A stretch of 64,000 nucleotides of DNA. Origin: Herbaspirillum sp. CF444. Its GTDB lineage: Bacteria > Pseudomonadota > Gammaproteobacteria > Burkholderiales > Burkholderiaceae_D. Of the stretch, positions 44,942-53,893 are shown in pieces; position 1 is the stretch's first letter; the number at the start of each line of letters is the position of its first letter. Made by a program: the position numbers and the translations under genes. The stretch lies in the NCBI RefSeq assembly GCF_000282135.1, contig NZ_AKJW01000018.1, positions 248,001 through 312,000 of the forward strand, read 5' to 3'. The notes below the pieces were generated by a model that worked only from the letters and a program-made list of their open reading frames with translations, did not search any database and was not told where the DNA came from.

Positions 44942-46258
44942 ATGCAATCTGACGTGATCAATGTCGACCAGGTCGTCGAGCAGAGCCGTTTCGGCACGTT
45001 TCAATTCGGGCTGTTGCTGTTGTGCGGCCTGTGCCTGATCATCGACGGTTTCGATATCCAGGCCATGGGCTATGTCGCGCCGGCCATCATCGGCGACTGG
45101 CATGTCAACAAGGCCAGCCTCGGTCCGGTGTTCGGCGCGGGTCTGTTCGGCATGTTGCTCGGCTCGCTGGTGCTCACGCCCGTGGGCGACAAGTACGGGC
45201 GCCGTCCTGTCCTGATCGTTTCCACTTTCTTCTTTGCCATCTGCATGCTGCTGACCACGCGCGTGCAGAGCATCGACGAGTTGCTGGTGCTGCGCTTCAT
45301 CACCGGCTTCGGCCTCGGCAGCATCATGCCCAATGCGATGGCGCTGGTCGGCGAGTTCAGTCCCAACAGCAAACGCGTGACGCGCATGATGCTGGTGTCG
45401 TGCGGATTCACGGTCGGCGCGGCGGTGGGCGGCTTCGTCAGTGCAGCGCTGATCCCGGCTTTCGGCTGGCGCTCGGTGTTTCTGGTCGGCGGCCTGATTC
45501 CGGCGGCGCTCGGCGTGGCGATGCTGCTCTGGTTGCCGGAATCGATACAGTTCCTGGTGCTGCGCAAACGGCCGATGTCGCAGGTCGCGCGCTGGCTCAA
45601 CAAGGTACAGCCGGGTTTGCACGTCAATGACGCCAGCACCGTGGTGGTCAAGGAAACCAGGAACGACGGCATGCCGGTGGCGGAGCTGTTCCGCGATGGC
45701 CGCGCCGGCGTCACCGTGCTGCTGTGGCTGATCAGCTTCATGAATCTGATCAACCTGTATTTTTTGTCCAACTGGCTGCCGACGCTGATCAAGGATGCGG
45801 GTTATTCGACCGGCACCGCGGTGCTGATCGGTACTTCGCTGCAAGTCGGCGGCATCGTCGGCACGCTGACGCTGGGCTGGTTCATCAATCGCTTCGGTTT
45901 TACCAAAGTGCTGGGCAGCTGCTTCGTTGTCGCCTGCGTGTTCATTGCATTGATCGGCCATGTGGCGACGATGCCGGTGCTGCTGTTCGTCAGCGTGGTG
46001 GTGGCCGGTTTCTGCGTGGTGGGCGGTCAGCCGGCGGTCAATGCGCTGGCCGGGACTTTCTATCCGACCCAGTTGCGCTCGACCGGCATCGGCTGGGCGC
46101 TGGGTATCGGTCGCATCGGTTCGGTGCTGGGACCGGTGATCGGCGGCCAACTGATTGCCATGCAATGGGCCAACAGTTCCTTGTTCGTGGCGGCAGCCGT
46201 GCCGGCGATCATTTCGGCGCTGATGGTGGCGCGCCTGCATTGGTATCGGCCGCAGTAA
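44942..46258 (+). CDS. MFS aromatic acid:H+ symporter (AAHS family)
   Basis: A 438-aa, 12-helix importer. The first helix has CLIIDGFDIQAMGYVAPAI, the DGxD-type signature of aromatic acid symporters such as PcaK and BenK. Loop 2-3 reads GDKYGRRPVLI. It lies 31 bp before hmgA in the same operon and probably imports homogentisate or a related aromatic acid such as 4-hydroxyphenylpyruvate-derived compounds. A strong CAGGAGGAGC ribosome site precedes the ATG. Confidence 0.92.
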   Translation: MQSDVINVDQVVEQSRFGTFQFGLLLLCGLCLIIDGFDIQAMGYVAPAIIGDWHVNKASLGPVFGAGLFGMLLGSLVLTPVGDKYGRRPVLIVSTFFFAICMLLTTRVQSIDELLVLRFITGFGLGSIMPNAMALVGEFSPNSKRVTRMMLVSCGFTVGAAVGGFVSAALIPAFGWRSVFLVGGLIPAALGVAMLLWLPESIQFLVLRKRPMSQVARWLNKVQPGLHVNDASTVVVKETRNDGMPVAELFRDGRAGVTVLLWLISFMNLINLYFLSNWLPTLIKDAGYSTGTAVLIGTSLQVGGIVGTLTLGWFINRFGFTKVLGSCFVVACVFIALIGHVATMPVLLFVSVVVAGFCVVGGQPAVNALAGTFYPTQLRSTGIGWALGIGRIGSVLGPVIGGQLIAMQWANSSLFVAAAVPAIISALMVARLHWYRPQ

Positions 46259-46289
46259 TTTTCAGATTTTGTTTTGAGAAGGGCTCATC

Positions 46290-47642
46290 ATGAATACGCT
46301 TGCAGAATCTTCCCTCGCCAAAGCGGCCGTCAATACGGTGCGCTATCAGTCCGGCTTCGGCAACGAGTTTGCAACGGAGGCGTTGCCGGGCGCCTTGCCG
46401 GTCAATCAGAATTCGCCGCAGCAAGTTGCTTATGGTTTGTACGCCGAGCAGCTTTCCGGCACGGCCTTCACGGCGCCGCGCGGACACAACCGCCGCTCGT
46501 GGCTGTACCGGATTCGCCCGGCGGCGATGCATGAGCCGTTCGCGCGCATCGACAACGGCCTGGTCGCGCGCTTCGACGATGTCGAGACGCCGCCGGATCA
46601 GCTGCGCTGGGATCCTCATCCTATGCCCTTGCCTGCGGTGCCGACCGATTTCGTCGCGGGGCTGATCACCATGGCCGGCAACGGTTCGCCCGATGCGCAG
46701 ACCGGTTGCGCGATTCATTTGTACGCCGCGAATCAGTCGATGACGGACAACTTTTTCTACTCGGCGGACGGCGAGCTGCTGATCGTGCCGCAGGCCGGTC
46801 GCCTGCAATTGTTGACCGAGCTGGGCGTGATCGATATCGAGCCGCAAGAGATCGCGGTGATTCCGCGCGGCGTGCGGTTTCAGGTGAAGCTGCCGGACGG
46901 CCAGGCGCAAGGCTATGTCTGCGAGAACTTCGGCGCGCTGTTGCGCTTGCCTGACCTCGGGCCGCTCGGTTCCAACGGCCTTGCCAATCCGCGCGACTTC
47001 CTCACGCCGCATGCCCGGTATGAAGACCGCGAGGGCGATTTTCGCCTGATTGCGAAATTCGGCGGCAACCTGTGGCAGGCGAAGATCGGCCACTCGCCGC
47101 TGGACGTGGTGGCATGGCACGGCAACTACGCGCCGTACAAATACGATCTGCGCCGTTTCAACACGATCGGTTCGATCAGCTACGACCATCCCGATCCGTC
47201 GATCTTCCTCGTGCTGCAGGCGCAGAGCGATACGCCGGGCGTGGATACGCTGGATTTCGTGATTTTCCCGCCGCGCTGGCTGGCGGCCGAACACACCTTC
47301 CGTCCACCCTGGTTCCATCGCAACGTGGCGAGCGAATTCATGGGATTGATCCACGGCGAGTACGACGCCAAGGCCGAGGGCTTTCGTCCCGGCGGCGCCA
47401 GCCTGCACAATTGCATGACCGGCCACGGCCCGGACGGCGCGACTTTCGAGAAGGCCAGCCGCAGCGATACCAGCAAGCCGGACAAGGTGGCCGATACCAT
47501 GGCCTTCATGTTCGAGACGCGCAACATCATCAAGCCGACGCGCCACGCGCTGACCTCGCCGACGCTGCAAAAAAATTATTACCAGTGCTGGATGGATATC
47601 CGCAAGCACTTCAATCCACAACAACGCCCGGAGCAACAATGA
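46290..47642 (+). CDS. hmgA: Homogentisate 1,2-dioxygenase
   Basis: A 450-aa non-heme iron dioxygenase that opens homogentisate to maleylacetoacetate, in phenylalanine/tyrosine catabolism. The family start [26 protein letters not shown] is present, as are the iron-ligand region ([21 protein letters not shown]; Glu and His) and [13 protein letters not shown]. Length is standard. Its stop overlaps the fahA start by ATGA, so the two are coupled. Confidence 0.97.
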   Translation: MNTLAESSLAKAAVNTVRYQSGFGNEFATEALPGALPVNQNSPQQVAYGLYAEQLSGTAFTAPRGHNRRSWLYRIRPAAMHEPFARIDNGLVARFDDVETPPDQLRWDPHPMPLPAVPTDFVAGLITMAGNGSPDAQTGCAIHLYAANQSMTDNFFYSADGELLIVPQAGRLQLLTELGVIDIEPQEIAVIPRGVRFQVKLPDGQAQGYVCENFGALLRLPDLGPLGSNGLANPRDFLTPHARYEDREGDFRLIAKFGGNLWQAKIGHSPLDVVAWHGNYAPYKYDLRRFNTIGSISYDHPDPSIFLVLQAQSDTPGVDTLDFVIFPPRWLAAEHTFRPPWFHRNVASEFMGLIHGEYDAKAEGFRPGGASLHNCMTGHGPDGATFEKASRSDTSKPDKVADTMAFMFETRNIIKPTRHALTSPTLQKNYYQCWMDIRKHFNPQQRPEQQ

Positions 47643-48973
47643 GCATCTCTTTGAACGAAACCCACGACGTCGCGCTACGCAGCTGGGTTGCCTCGGCCAA
47701 TCTTGCCGGCAGCGATTTCCCGATCCAGAATTTGCCGTACGGCGTATTCCGCAGCAAGAACAACGGTGAAGCATTTCGCGCCGGCGTCGCCATCGGCGAC
47801 CGGATCCTCGATTTGCGTGCCGCCTTCGAAAGCGGCGCATTCGGCGGCTTCGGCGAAGTCGTGCACAAAGCCATCGTCGCGGCGACCGCGGGCAGCAATC
47901 TGAATCCCCTGATGGAACTCGACGCCGCGGCGTGGTCGGCCTTGCGCATGGCCTTGTCGACGCTGCTGCGCGAAGGCTCGGTGCATCAGTCACAGCTGGA
48001 ATCCGCATTGGTGCGGCAAACCGAAGCAGAGCACGCCTTGCCGGCGCAGATCGGCGACTACACCGATTTCTATACCTCGATCCATCACGCGACGACGATC
48101 GGTAAATTGTTCCGCCCCGACAATCCCTTGCTGCCCAACTACAAATGGGTGCCGATCGGCTATCACGGCCGTTCGTCGTCGATCGCGGTGTCGGGCCAGC
48201 AGTTCCGCCGTCCGGTCGGGCAGACCAAGCCGCCGACTTCGGACACGCCGGTGTTCGGTCCGTGCAAGCGCCTCGATTATGAAATGGAAGTCGGCGTTTT
48301 CATGGGGCAGGGTAATGCCATCGGCGACGCCATCGGCATCGGCCAGGCCGAGTCGCATGTGTTCGGCCTGTGCCTGTTGAACGACTGGTCGGCGCGCGAC
48401 GTGCAGGCGTGGGAATACCAGCCGCTCGGTCCTTTCCTGTCGAAGAATTTCGCCTCGACGATTTCACCGTGGGTCGTCACCATCGAAGCGCTGGCGCCGT
48501 ACCGCTCCGCATGGACGCGCGACGCCGCCGATCCGCAGCCGATGGACTATCTGGATTGCGCCGACCTGCGCGACAGCGGCGCTTTCGACGTGCAACTGGA
48601 GGTGCTGTTGCAGACCAAGTCCATGCGCGCGGCAGGCATGGCGCCGCAGCGTCTGTCGCTGGGCAATTTCCGCGATGCCTACTGGACGGTTTCGCAACTG
48701 GTGGCGCATCACACCGTCGGCGGCTGCAACCTGCGCGCCGGCGATTTGCTGGGATCGGGCACCTTGTCTGGCCCGACGCCGGAGTCGGCCGGCTCGTTGC
48801 TGGAACTGACCGCCGGCGGCAAGCAAGCCATCAGCCTGGCCAGCGGCGAGACGCGCATCTTCATCGAAGACGGCGACACCGTCGTCATGCGCGGTTGGGC
48901 CGGGGGCGACGGTTTGCCGCGCATCGGCTTCGGCGAGGTGGCGGGCACGGTCTTGCCGGCGCGTTCGCTGTAG
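47639..48973 (+). CDS. fahA: Fumarylacetoacetase
   Basis: A 444-aa hydrolase that splits fumarylacetoacetate to fumarate and acetoacetate, the last step of the homogentisate pathway. FAH-fold motifs: [37 protein letters not shown] and RLDYEMEVG (metal-binding Asp/Glu). The ATG overlaps the hmgA stop, giving a start inside an otherwise longer open frame; that longer frame is a shadow of hmgA. Confidence 0.96.
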   Translation: MSISLNETHDVALRSWVASANLAGSDFPIQNLPYGVFRSKNNGEAFRAGVAIGDRILDLRAAFESGAFGGFGEVVHKAIVAATAGSNLNPLMELDAAAWSALRMALSTLLREGSVHQSQLESALVRQTEAEHALPAQIGDYTDFYTSIHHATTIGKLFRPDNPLLPNYKWVPIGYHGRSSSIAVSGQQFRRPVGQTKPPTSDTPVFGPCKRLDYEMEVGVFMGQGNAIGDAIGIGQAESHVFGLCLLNDWSARDVQAWEYQPLGPFLSKNFASTISPWVVTIEALAPYRSAWTRDAADPQPMDYLDCADLRDSGAFDVQLEVLLQTKSMRAAGMAPQRLSLGNFRDAYWTVSQLVAHHTVGGCNLRAGDLLGSGTLSGPTPESAGSLLELTAGGKQAISLASGETRIFIEDGDTVVMRGWAGGDGLPRIGFGEVAGTVLPARSL

Positions 48974-49009
48974 TCGTTCCCGTCGATCAATATTTTCAGG
49001 AGACAGCGC

Positions 49010-49660
49010 ATGTCTATCCGTCTTTACAGTTACTTCCGCAGTTCGGCGTCGTATCGGGTGCGTATCGCCCTGCATCTGAAAGGCCAGTCCTACGACACCT
49101 TGCCGGTGCATTTGGTCAACAATGGCGGCGAGCAATTCGCGCCGGCCTTCAGCGCCATGAATCCGCAATCGCTGGTGCCGGTGATGGAAGAGGAAGGGCG
49201 GCACATCACGCAATCGCTGGCGATCCTGGAGTATCTGGAAGAACGCTTCCCGACGCCGGCGCTGCTGCCGTCCGGCCTGCTCGATCGCGCCCACGTGCGT
49301 GAAATCTCGCAGGCGATCGCCTGCGACATCCATCCGCTCAACAACCTGCGCGTGCTGCGCATGCTCAAGCAGGAGCTGGGCGTGAGCGACGAGGTCAAGC
49401 AGCAGTGGATACAACACTGGGTCAAGCTCGGTTTTGCCGCGCTGGAACAACAACTGGCAGCCAGTCCGCAGCGCGGGCGCTTCTGTTTCGGCGATACGCC
49501 GACGATGGCGGACTGTTGCCTGATTCCGCAGATCTTCAATGCGCGCCGTTTTGAGGTCGACATGACGCCTTATCCGACGCTGGCGGCCATCGACGAAGCC
49601 TGCTTTCAACTCAAGGCATTCCAGCTGGCCCAGCCGTCGGCGCAGCCAGACGCCGCCTAG
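49010..49660 (+). CDS. maiA: Maleylacetoacetate isomerase
   Basis: A 216-aa zeta-class GST-fold enzyme that isomerises maleylacetoacetate to fumarylacetoacetate with glutathione as cofactor. The signature YFRSSASYRVRIALHLKG holds the zeta SSCSxR/SSASYR active site, and NPQSLVPVMEEEGRHITQSLAILEYLEE is the glutathione site. AGGAGACAGCGC precedes the ATG. It completes the hmgA-fahA-maiA set. Confidence 0.96.
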   Translation: MSIRLYSYFRSSASYRVRIALHLKGQSYDTLPVHLVNNGGEQFAPAFSAMNPQSLVPVMEEEGRHITQSLAILEYLEERFPTPALLPSGLLDRAHVREISQAIACDIHPLNNLRVLRMLKQELGVSDEVKQQWIQHWVKLGFAALEQQLAASPQRGRFCFGDTPTMADCCLIPQIFNARRFEVDMTPYPTLAAIDEACFQLKAFQLAQPSAQPDAA

Positions 49661-50133
49661 GGCCTGTTTTGAACTTGTTCAGCCGGTAAGACCTTTCGGG
49701 CGGTCTTCCAGGCCGGGGTGCCCCAAAACCGGGCGTCGTTTTGGCTCGCCGAAAATTCTTGTTGGAAATTTGCCAAATATCTCCTCTATTCATGCGCCGG
49801 TCCCCCCGGAATTGCGGTTGCCCACAGTATTGCCGGTATAATTTTCCTCGCTAAGCTATTGAATCAAAATAACAAGACGCTTCGACAAGCGCTGTGGATA
49901 AAAGCAATGATGCAGGGGCCGAAGGGTTCAGTCCAAGGCGGCGCCTGCCAATAATGATCAAGTCTGACTCAGGGAAATACAGTTTCGCCGTTCATGGAGA
50001 GCAAGGAGTGCTGTCGTGCATCGCTGCGCCGCCGGCAGGCGCGATGTGATGCAAGGCAGATATCGTTTATGCTCGTCTTCTGTCGGCTGCGATGCTGTTT
50101 CCGGGGGTGGGTCTCTTCGCTGGGGTTCTTTTT
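49661..50133. other. Intergenic region after maiA
   Basis: About 470 bp. A weak hairpin AAGACC...GGTCTT is at 49688-49707 without a clear T run. A 78-codon ORF here (49718-49954) has no ribosome site or recognisable feature. No gene is called. Confidence 0.45.
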
Positions 50134-52053
50134 ATGCAAGTAGTCAGCCGACGTTATCGCTGGGCTATCTACGGTTTGCTGGTGGTCGTGATTGCCGCCG
50201 GCATCGCGCTGTTTTTTGCCATGGCGCGCACGGCCAACGATATTCGCGCCTCGACCACGCCGCTGTTGAAGGAAAACATTCCGACCTTGCGCCATCTGTC
50301 GGATTTTGAAAGCGCCTTGCTGCGCTATCAACTGGCGCTGAACAAATATTACGTCGCCTCGATCGGCCGTGATCGCTTCGATCACGTGGAAGCCGCTGCC
50401 GCCGAGCAGATGCGCGCCAATTTCGATTTCATCCGCCGCGACCTGCGGCAGACAGCCCAGATGTCGGCGCTGGTCAGTAACTATGACGCGGTGCTGGCGA
50501 TGGGGCCGGCGCTGGAAAAACTGCTGCTGGCGCCCACCGTCAATCGCGATCAGGCGCGCGCGCTGCTCGGCGACCTCAACGTCAAGACCAATATGATTCG
50601 CGACCTGCTCGACCAGGCCAAGAAGGATGTCGAGGGATCGGTGTATCGCGTCGGCGAGATGGCCAACAGCGGCGTCGACCACATCTCGTGGCTGGTGCAC
50701 GTCTATAGCGTGGGGATGTTGCTGGCGGCGCTGTTCATGCTGTATCACGTATGGGCGCGCTTCCGCTCGGAGAATGCGCTGGCCTTCGCCGCGGCGCACG
50801 ATCCTTTGACCGGCCTGGCGCACCGCGGCTCGTTCGAGCGTCGCCTCAAGACCATGGAAGATCAGCCGCATACGGTGGTGCTGGGCATGATCGACCGTTT
50901 CGAACGCGTCGTCGGCGGCCTTGGCCATGCGTTCGGCGACCGCCTGATGCAGGAAATGGCGGGTCGTATCAAGCGCGCGGCGGAGCGCCACGGCGGCGAA
51001 GTGTTTCGTCTCAACGGCGCCAATGTCGCGATCCTCTACAAATCCAAGGGCGACCATCTGAATTTTCAGGAAGCCTTGTCGAGCCTGCAGGAATACATGC
51101 GCCAGCCGTTCGAGTTCGGCCAGCACGAGATTTTTTCCAGCATGAGCATGGGCGGCGCCGAATATCCGCGCGACGGCGCCGAGCCGGCGCACCTGCTGCA
51201 GAATGCCGATGCTGCCTTGCAGGCGGCGCGCGACGCCGGCGGCGATTGTTTCGTGCAGTATTCGAATGCGCTCAACACGCGCGCGCAAGAGCGTCTGGCG
51301 TTGGAGGCGCAGTTGCGCCACGCGATCGAACGCAATGAGCTGGAGTTGCATTTCCAGCCGCAACAAGGCTTGACCGACGACCGGCTGGTCGGTTTCGAGG
51401 CGCTGGTGCGCTGGCGTCGCAACGGCGAACTGATTTCGCCGGCCGACTTCATCCCGCTGGCGGAAGAGTCCGGCCTGATCGTGCCGATCGGCGACTGGGT
51501 GTTGGCGGAAGCCTGCCGCCAGGCCAAGATCTGGAGCCTGGAGACGCCGCGCAAGTTCGTCATCGCGGTCAATATTTCGCCGCGCCAGTTCCACCATCCA
51601 TCCTTCCTGCGCCGCGTCACCGAGACGCTGAGCGAAAGCCAGATCGATCCATCCTTCATCGAGTTGGAAATCACCGAAGGCATCGTCATGCGCGACGTCG
51701 AACGCACCATCGAATTGCTGGAAGACTTGCGCAAGCGCGGCCTGACGCTGGCGATCGACGACTTCGGTACGGGTTATTCATCGCTGGCTTATCTCAAGCG
51801 TTTTTCCATCGACAAGCTCAAGATCGACCAGTCCTTCATCCGCCACCTGCGTCCCAACAGCGAAGACGCGGCGATCGTGCAGGCGGTCATCAACCTCGGC
51901 CACCATCTCGGCTTGTCGGTCATCGCCGAAGGCGTCGAAACCGCCAGCCAGCGCGAGTTGCTGCGCGCCTGGGGGTGTGACGAGATTCAGGGCTATTTCT
52001 ATGGCCGGCCGTTGTCAGCCGACAAGGCTACTCAATTCATCTTCGAAAATTAA
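50134..52053 (+). CDS. Membrane EAL phosphodiesterase with degenerate GGDEF domain
   Basis: A 639-aa protein: helix near residues 10-28, a periplasmic helical sensor, helix near 195-212, a GGDEF-fold domain and an EAL domain. The GGDEF site reads LNGANV (293-298), so cyclase activity is unlikely; it may bind GTP as regulatory input. The EAL domain keeps GFEALVRW with Glu422, LEITEG, DDFGTGYSS, KIDQSF, AEGVE and IQGYFY, so c-di-GMP hydrolysis is likely. The ATG at 50134 is preferred over 50092; neither has a strong site. Its stop overlaps that of the convergent MaoC gene. Confidence 0.87.
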   Translation: MQVVSRRYRWAIYGLLVVVIAAGIALFFAMARTANDIRASTTPLLKENIPTLRHLSDFESALLRYQLALNKYYVASIGRDRFDHVEAAAAEQMRANFDFIRRDLRQTAQMSALVSNYDAVLAMGPALEKLLLAPTVNRDQARALLGDLNVKTNMIRDLLDQAKKDVEGSVYRVGEMANSGVDHISWLVHVYSVGMLLAALFMLYHVWARFRSENALAFAAAHDPLTGLAHRGSFERRLKTMEDQPHTVVLGMIDRFERVVGGLGHAFGDRLMQEMAGRIKRAAERHGGEVFRLNGANVAILYKSKGDHLNFQEALSSLQEYMRQPFEFGQHEIFSSMSMGGAEYPRDGAEPAHLLQNADAALQAARDAGGDCFVQYSNALNTRAQERLALEAQLRHAIERNELELHFQPQQGLTDDRLVGFEALVRWRRNGELISPADFIPLAEESGLIVPIGDWVLAEACRQAKIWSLETPRKFVIAVNISPRQFHHPSFLRRVTETLSESQIDPSFIELEITEGIVMRDVERTIELLEDLRKRGLTLAIDDFGTGYSSLAYLKRFSIDKLKIDQSFIRHLRPNSEDAAIVQAVINLGHHLGLSVIAEGVETASQRELLRAWGCDEIQGYFYGRPLSADKATQFIFEN

Positions 52054-52517
52054 TTCTGTGGGCGGCGTGGCACCAGCAGGTTGCCGGTCATGACCAGCAC
52101 CGGTTCATCGTGTTGATTGAAGGTGGTGACGCGATGCTTGAGGAAACCCTGCTGCGGTTTCGACTGCGAGAATTTCAACTCCAGCACCTCGACTTCGACG
52201 CGCAGGACGTCGCCCGGACGGGTAGGGCGCGGCCAGCGGAATTCTTCAAAACCCGCGCCGATGACGCCGCCCTTGATCGGCAGCGTCTTCACCAGCAAGC
52301 GCATGGTGAGCGCCGCCGTATGCCAGCCGCTGGCGGCCAGCCCGCCGAAAAAACTCTGCGCCGCCGCCGCTTCATCCAGATGGAAAGGCTGCGGGTCGTA
52401 GCTGGCGGCAAAGGCCTTGATGTCGTCGGCACTCAGCGTTTCGGTGGCGGCAACCTTGAATTTCTGGCCGGCGGCAAAATCTTCCAGGCACATTGGCAGG
52501 TTGGACGTGATGGACAT
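52050..52517 (-). CDS. MaoC-like (R)-specific dehydratase
   Basis: A 155-aa hot-dog-fold protein. The hydratase-2 motif is visible as FAASYDPQPFHLDEAAAAQSFFGGLAASGWHTAALTMRL, with the catalytic Asp and His of enoyl-CoA hydratases. The family hydrates trans-enoyl-CoA in fatty-acid or acyl-CoA metabolism. AAGGGAGACTGCC precedes the ATG. It is divergent from an HxlR regulator, a likely controller. Confidence 0.88.
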   Translation of the reverse strand: MSITSNLPMCLEDFAAGQKFKVAATETLSADDIKAFAASYDPQPFHLDEAAAAQSFFGGLAASGWHTAALTMRLLVKTLPIKGGVIGAGFEEFRWPRPTRPGDVLRVEVEVLELKFSQSKPQQGFLKHRVTTFNQHDEPVLVMTGNLLVPRRPQN

Positions 52518-52557
52518 GGCAGTCTCCCTTGAGTTGTTCTATAATGTTAATTGCAAA

Positions 52558-52588
52558 ATGATAGTGAGTAGTTCAATCGAATGATAGT
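52558..52588. promoter_or_regulatory. Direct repeat ATGATAGT between maoC and hxlR genes
   Basis: ATGATAGT at 52558-52565 and 52581-52588, 23 bp start to start (about two helical turns), in the divergent promoter region. Possible HxlR-type binding site. Confidence 0.4.
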
Positions 52589-52608
52589 CAGCTTGGTGGG
52601 ACTTGTCC

Positions 52609-53205
52609 ATGGAACGTAAAAGCTTTGGCAACATGCAATGCCCGGTCGCCCGCACGCTCGAACGCGTGGGTGAATGGTGGAGCATTCTGATCCTGCGCGA
52701 TGCAATGCACGGGCTGACCCGTTTCGACCAGTTTCAGAAGAGCCTGGACATTGCGCCCAACATGCTCACGCGTCGCCTCAACTCGCTGGTGGAATCCGGC
52801 CTGCTGGAGCGCCGCCAGTACAGCGAACGGCCGCCGCGCCATGAATACGTGCTGACCGACCTGGGACGCGATTTCCGTTCCATTCTGGTCGCGCTCAACA
52901 GCTGGGGCAACAAGCATTTCGCGCCGGAAGGCCCGAGCGTGCTGCTGGTCGATTCGACTTCCGGCGAAGTGGCCGAACCGATCATGGTCGACCGCAAGAG
53001 CGGCAAGCCGTTGAGCTTGCCGGAGTTTGTTTTTGCTCCCGGCCCGCAAGCCAATGAAAGCATGATCCGGCGCATCAACTTTGCGCGCGAACGTGCTGCC
53101 GCAGCCAATGACGGCGCCGAGAATGCCGTCGGGCAAGCGGAGGCGATCGAGCCGGCGGCGCCCGTCAAGGCGCCGCGCAAGAAGGCAGCGAAGAAAAGCG
53201 CCTGA
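52609..53205 (+). CDS. HxlR-family transcriptional regulator
   Basis: A 198-aa winged-helix regulator: CPVARTLERVGEWWSILILRDAMHGLTRFDQFQKSLDIAPNMLTRRLNSLVESGLLERR is a near-consensus HxlR domain with the conserved Cys that in some members senses redox or electrophiles. A basic, Ala/Lys-rich tail follows (APRKKAAKKSA). The ATG at 52609 is preferred to a TTG two codons earlier. The neighbouring MaoC gene reads divergently and is the presumed target. Confidence 0.9.
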   Translation: MERKSFGNMQCPVARTLERVGEWWSILILRDAMHGLTRFDQFQKSLDIAPNMLTRRLNSLVESGLLERRQYSERPPRHEYVLTDLGRDFRSILVALNSWGNKHFAPEGPSVLLVDSTSGEVAEPIMVDRKSGKPLSLPEFVFAPGPQANESMIRRINFARERAAAANDGAENAVGQAEAIEPAAPVKAPRKKAAKKSA

Positions 53206-53230
53206 ATTTCTGTTGCCGTTTCGTCTATCC

Positions 53231-53260
53231 ATGGCGCCGTTGTTACGGCGCCATTTTTTT
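53231..53260 (+). terminator. Terminator after the HxlR gene
   Basis: Perfect 10-bp arms ATGGCGCCGT and ACGGCGCCAT with a TGTT loop and a T run. Confidence 0.93.
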
Positions 53261-53280
53261 GAACTCGCATTCAAGTCGGC

Positions 53281-53309
53281 TTGACAGCCGTCATTTCTAT
53301 CACTACTAT
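53281..53309 (+). promoter_or_regulatory. Sigma-70 promoter of the MarR gene
   Basis: TTGACA at 53281-53286 and TACTAT at 53304-53309 with a 17-bp spacer. Transcription should start inside the palindrome at 53318. Confidence 0.75.
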
Positions 53310-53317
53310 GCACATAC

Positions 53318-53337
53318 ATCAATGCATATGCATTGAT
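53318..53337. promoter_or_regulatory. MarR operator (perfect 20-bp palindrome)
   Basis: ATCAATGCATATGCATTGAT lies at the predicted transcription start of the MarR gene, 22 bp before its ATG. Position and symmetry fit auto-repression. Confidence 0.85.
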
Positions 53338-53359
53338 TTGTTTCGAAGGCAAATTGATC

Positions 53360-53794
53360 ATGTTTAACCAGTGCACCTGTACCCGCTTGCGCAGGCTTAC
53401 CCGCCGCATCACGTCGATTTATGACCGGCATTTGCTGCCGGACGGGCTGACCATCAGCCAGTACTCGCTGCTGAGCCGGGTGGGCAAGCACGGCGCCATC
53501 GCCAATCTTCGCCTGGCGGCGGAAATGGGGATGGATCGCAGCACCCTGAGCCGCAACATCAAGCCGCTGATGACGGCCGGATGGATCGCCACCGTCGATA
53601 TGCCGCCGGACGAGCACGTCGACAAGCGGTCCTTCGGCTTGGCTTTGAGCGAGGCGGGCAAGATCAAGCTGGATGCCGCGCGTCCGAACTGGGCCAGCGC
53701 GCAGCAGGAGATCAACGGCTTGCTGGGTGAAGACATGCACGAGGCGCTGTCCGACATGATCGACAATGCCTACGACAGATTGCAGGAAGCCTGA
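53360..53794 (+). CDS. MarR-family transcriptional regulator
   Basis: A 144-aa winged-helix regulator (LTISQYSLLSRVGKHGAIANLRLAAEMGMDRSTLSRNIKPLMTAGWI). Two Cys near the N-terminus (NQCTCTR) might sense oxidants. The ATG at 53360 follows a GAAGG site; a TTG nine codons earlier lies inside the operator and is rejected. An MFS transporter follows 99 bp downstream and is probably under the same control. Confidence 0.9.
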   Translation: MFNQCTCTRLRRLTRRITSIYDRHLLPDGLTISQYSLLSRVGKHGAIANLRLAAEMGMDRSTLSRNIKPLMTAGWIATVDMPPDEHVDKRSFGLALSEAGKIKLDAARPNWASAQQEINGLLGEDMHEALSDMIDNAYDRLQEA

Positions 53795-53838
53795 TCCGGC
53801 CGAGAGCCGGATTCAGATTGAGTCATTCGTTATGAGCA

Positions 53839-53871
53839 CCATCAATGCGCCCATCGCATTGATGGTTTTTT
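53839..53871 (+). terminator. Terminator that repeats the MarR operator half-sites
   Basis: CCATCAATGCG and CGCATTGATGG pair around CCCAT and are followed by a T run. The arms contain ATCAATGC and GCATTGAT, the same half-sites as the 53318 operator but with 7 rather than 4 central bases. It lies 22 bp before the MFS start codon. Confidence 0.85.
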
Positions 53872-53893
53872 ATTCTTTTTTTAATCGACCGTC

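Noticed and set aside
49718-49954. 78-codon plus-strand ORF in the gap after maiA
   Set aside because: No ribosome site, no recognisable motif, and composition unlike neighbouring proteins.
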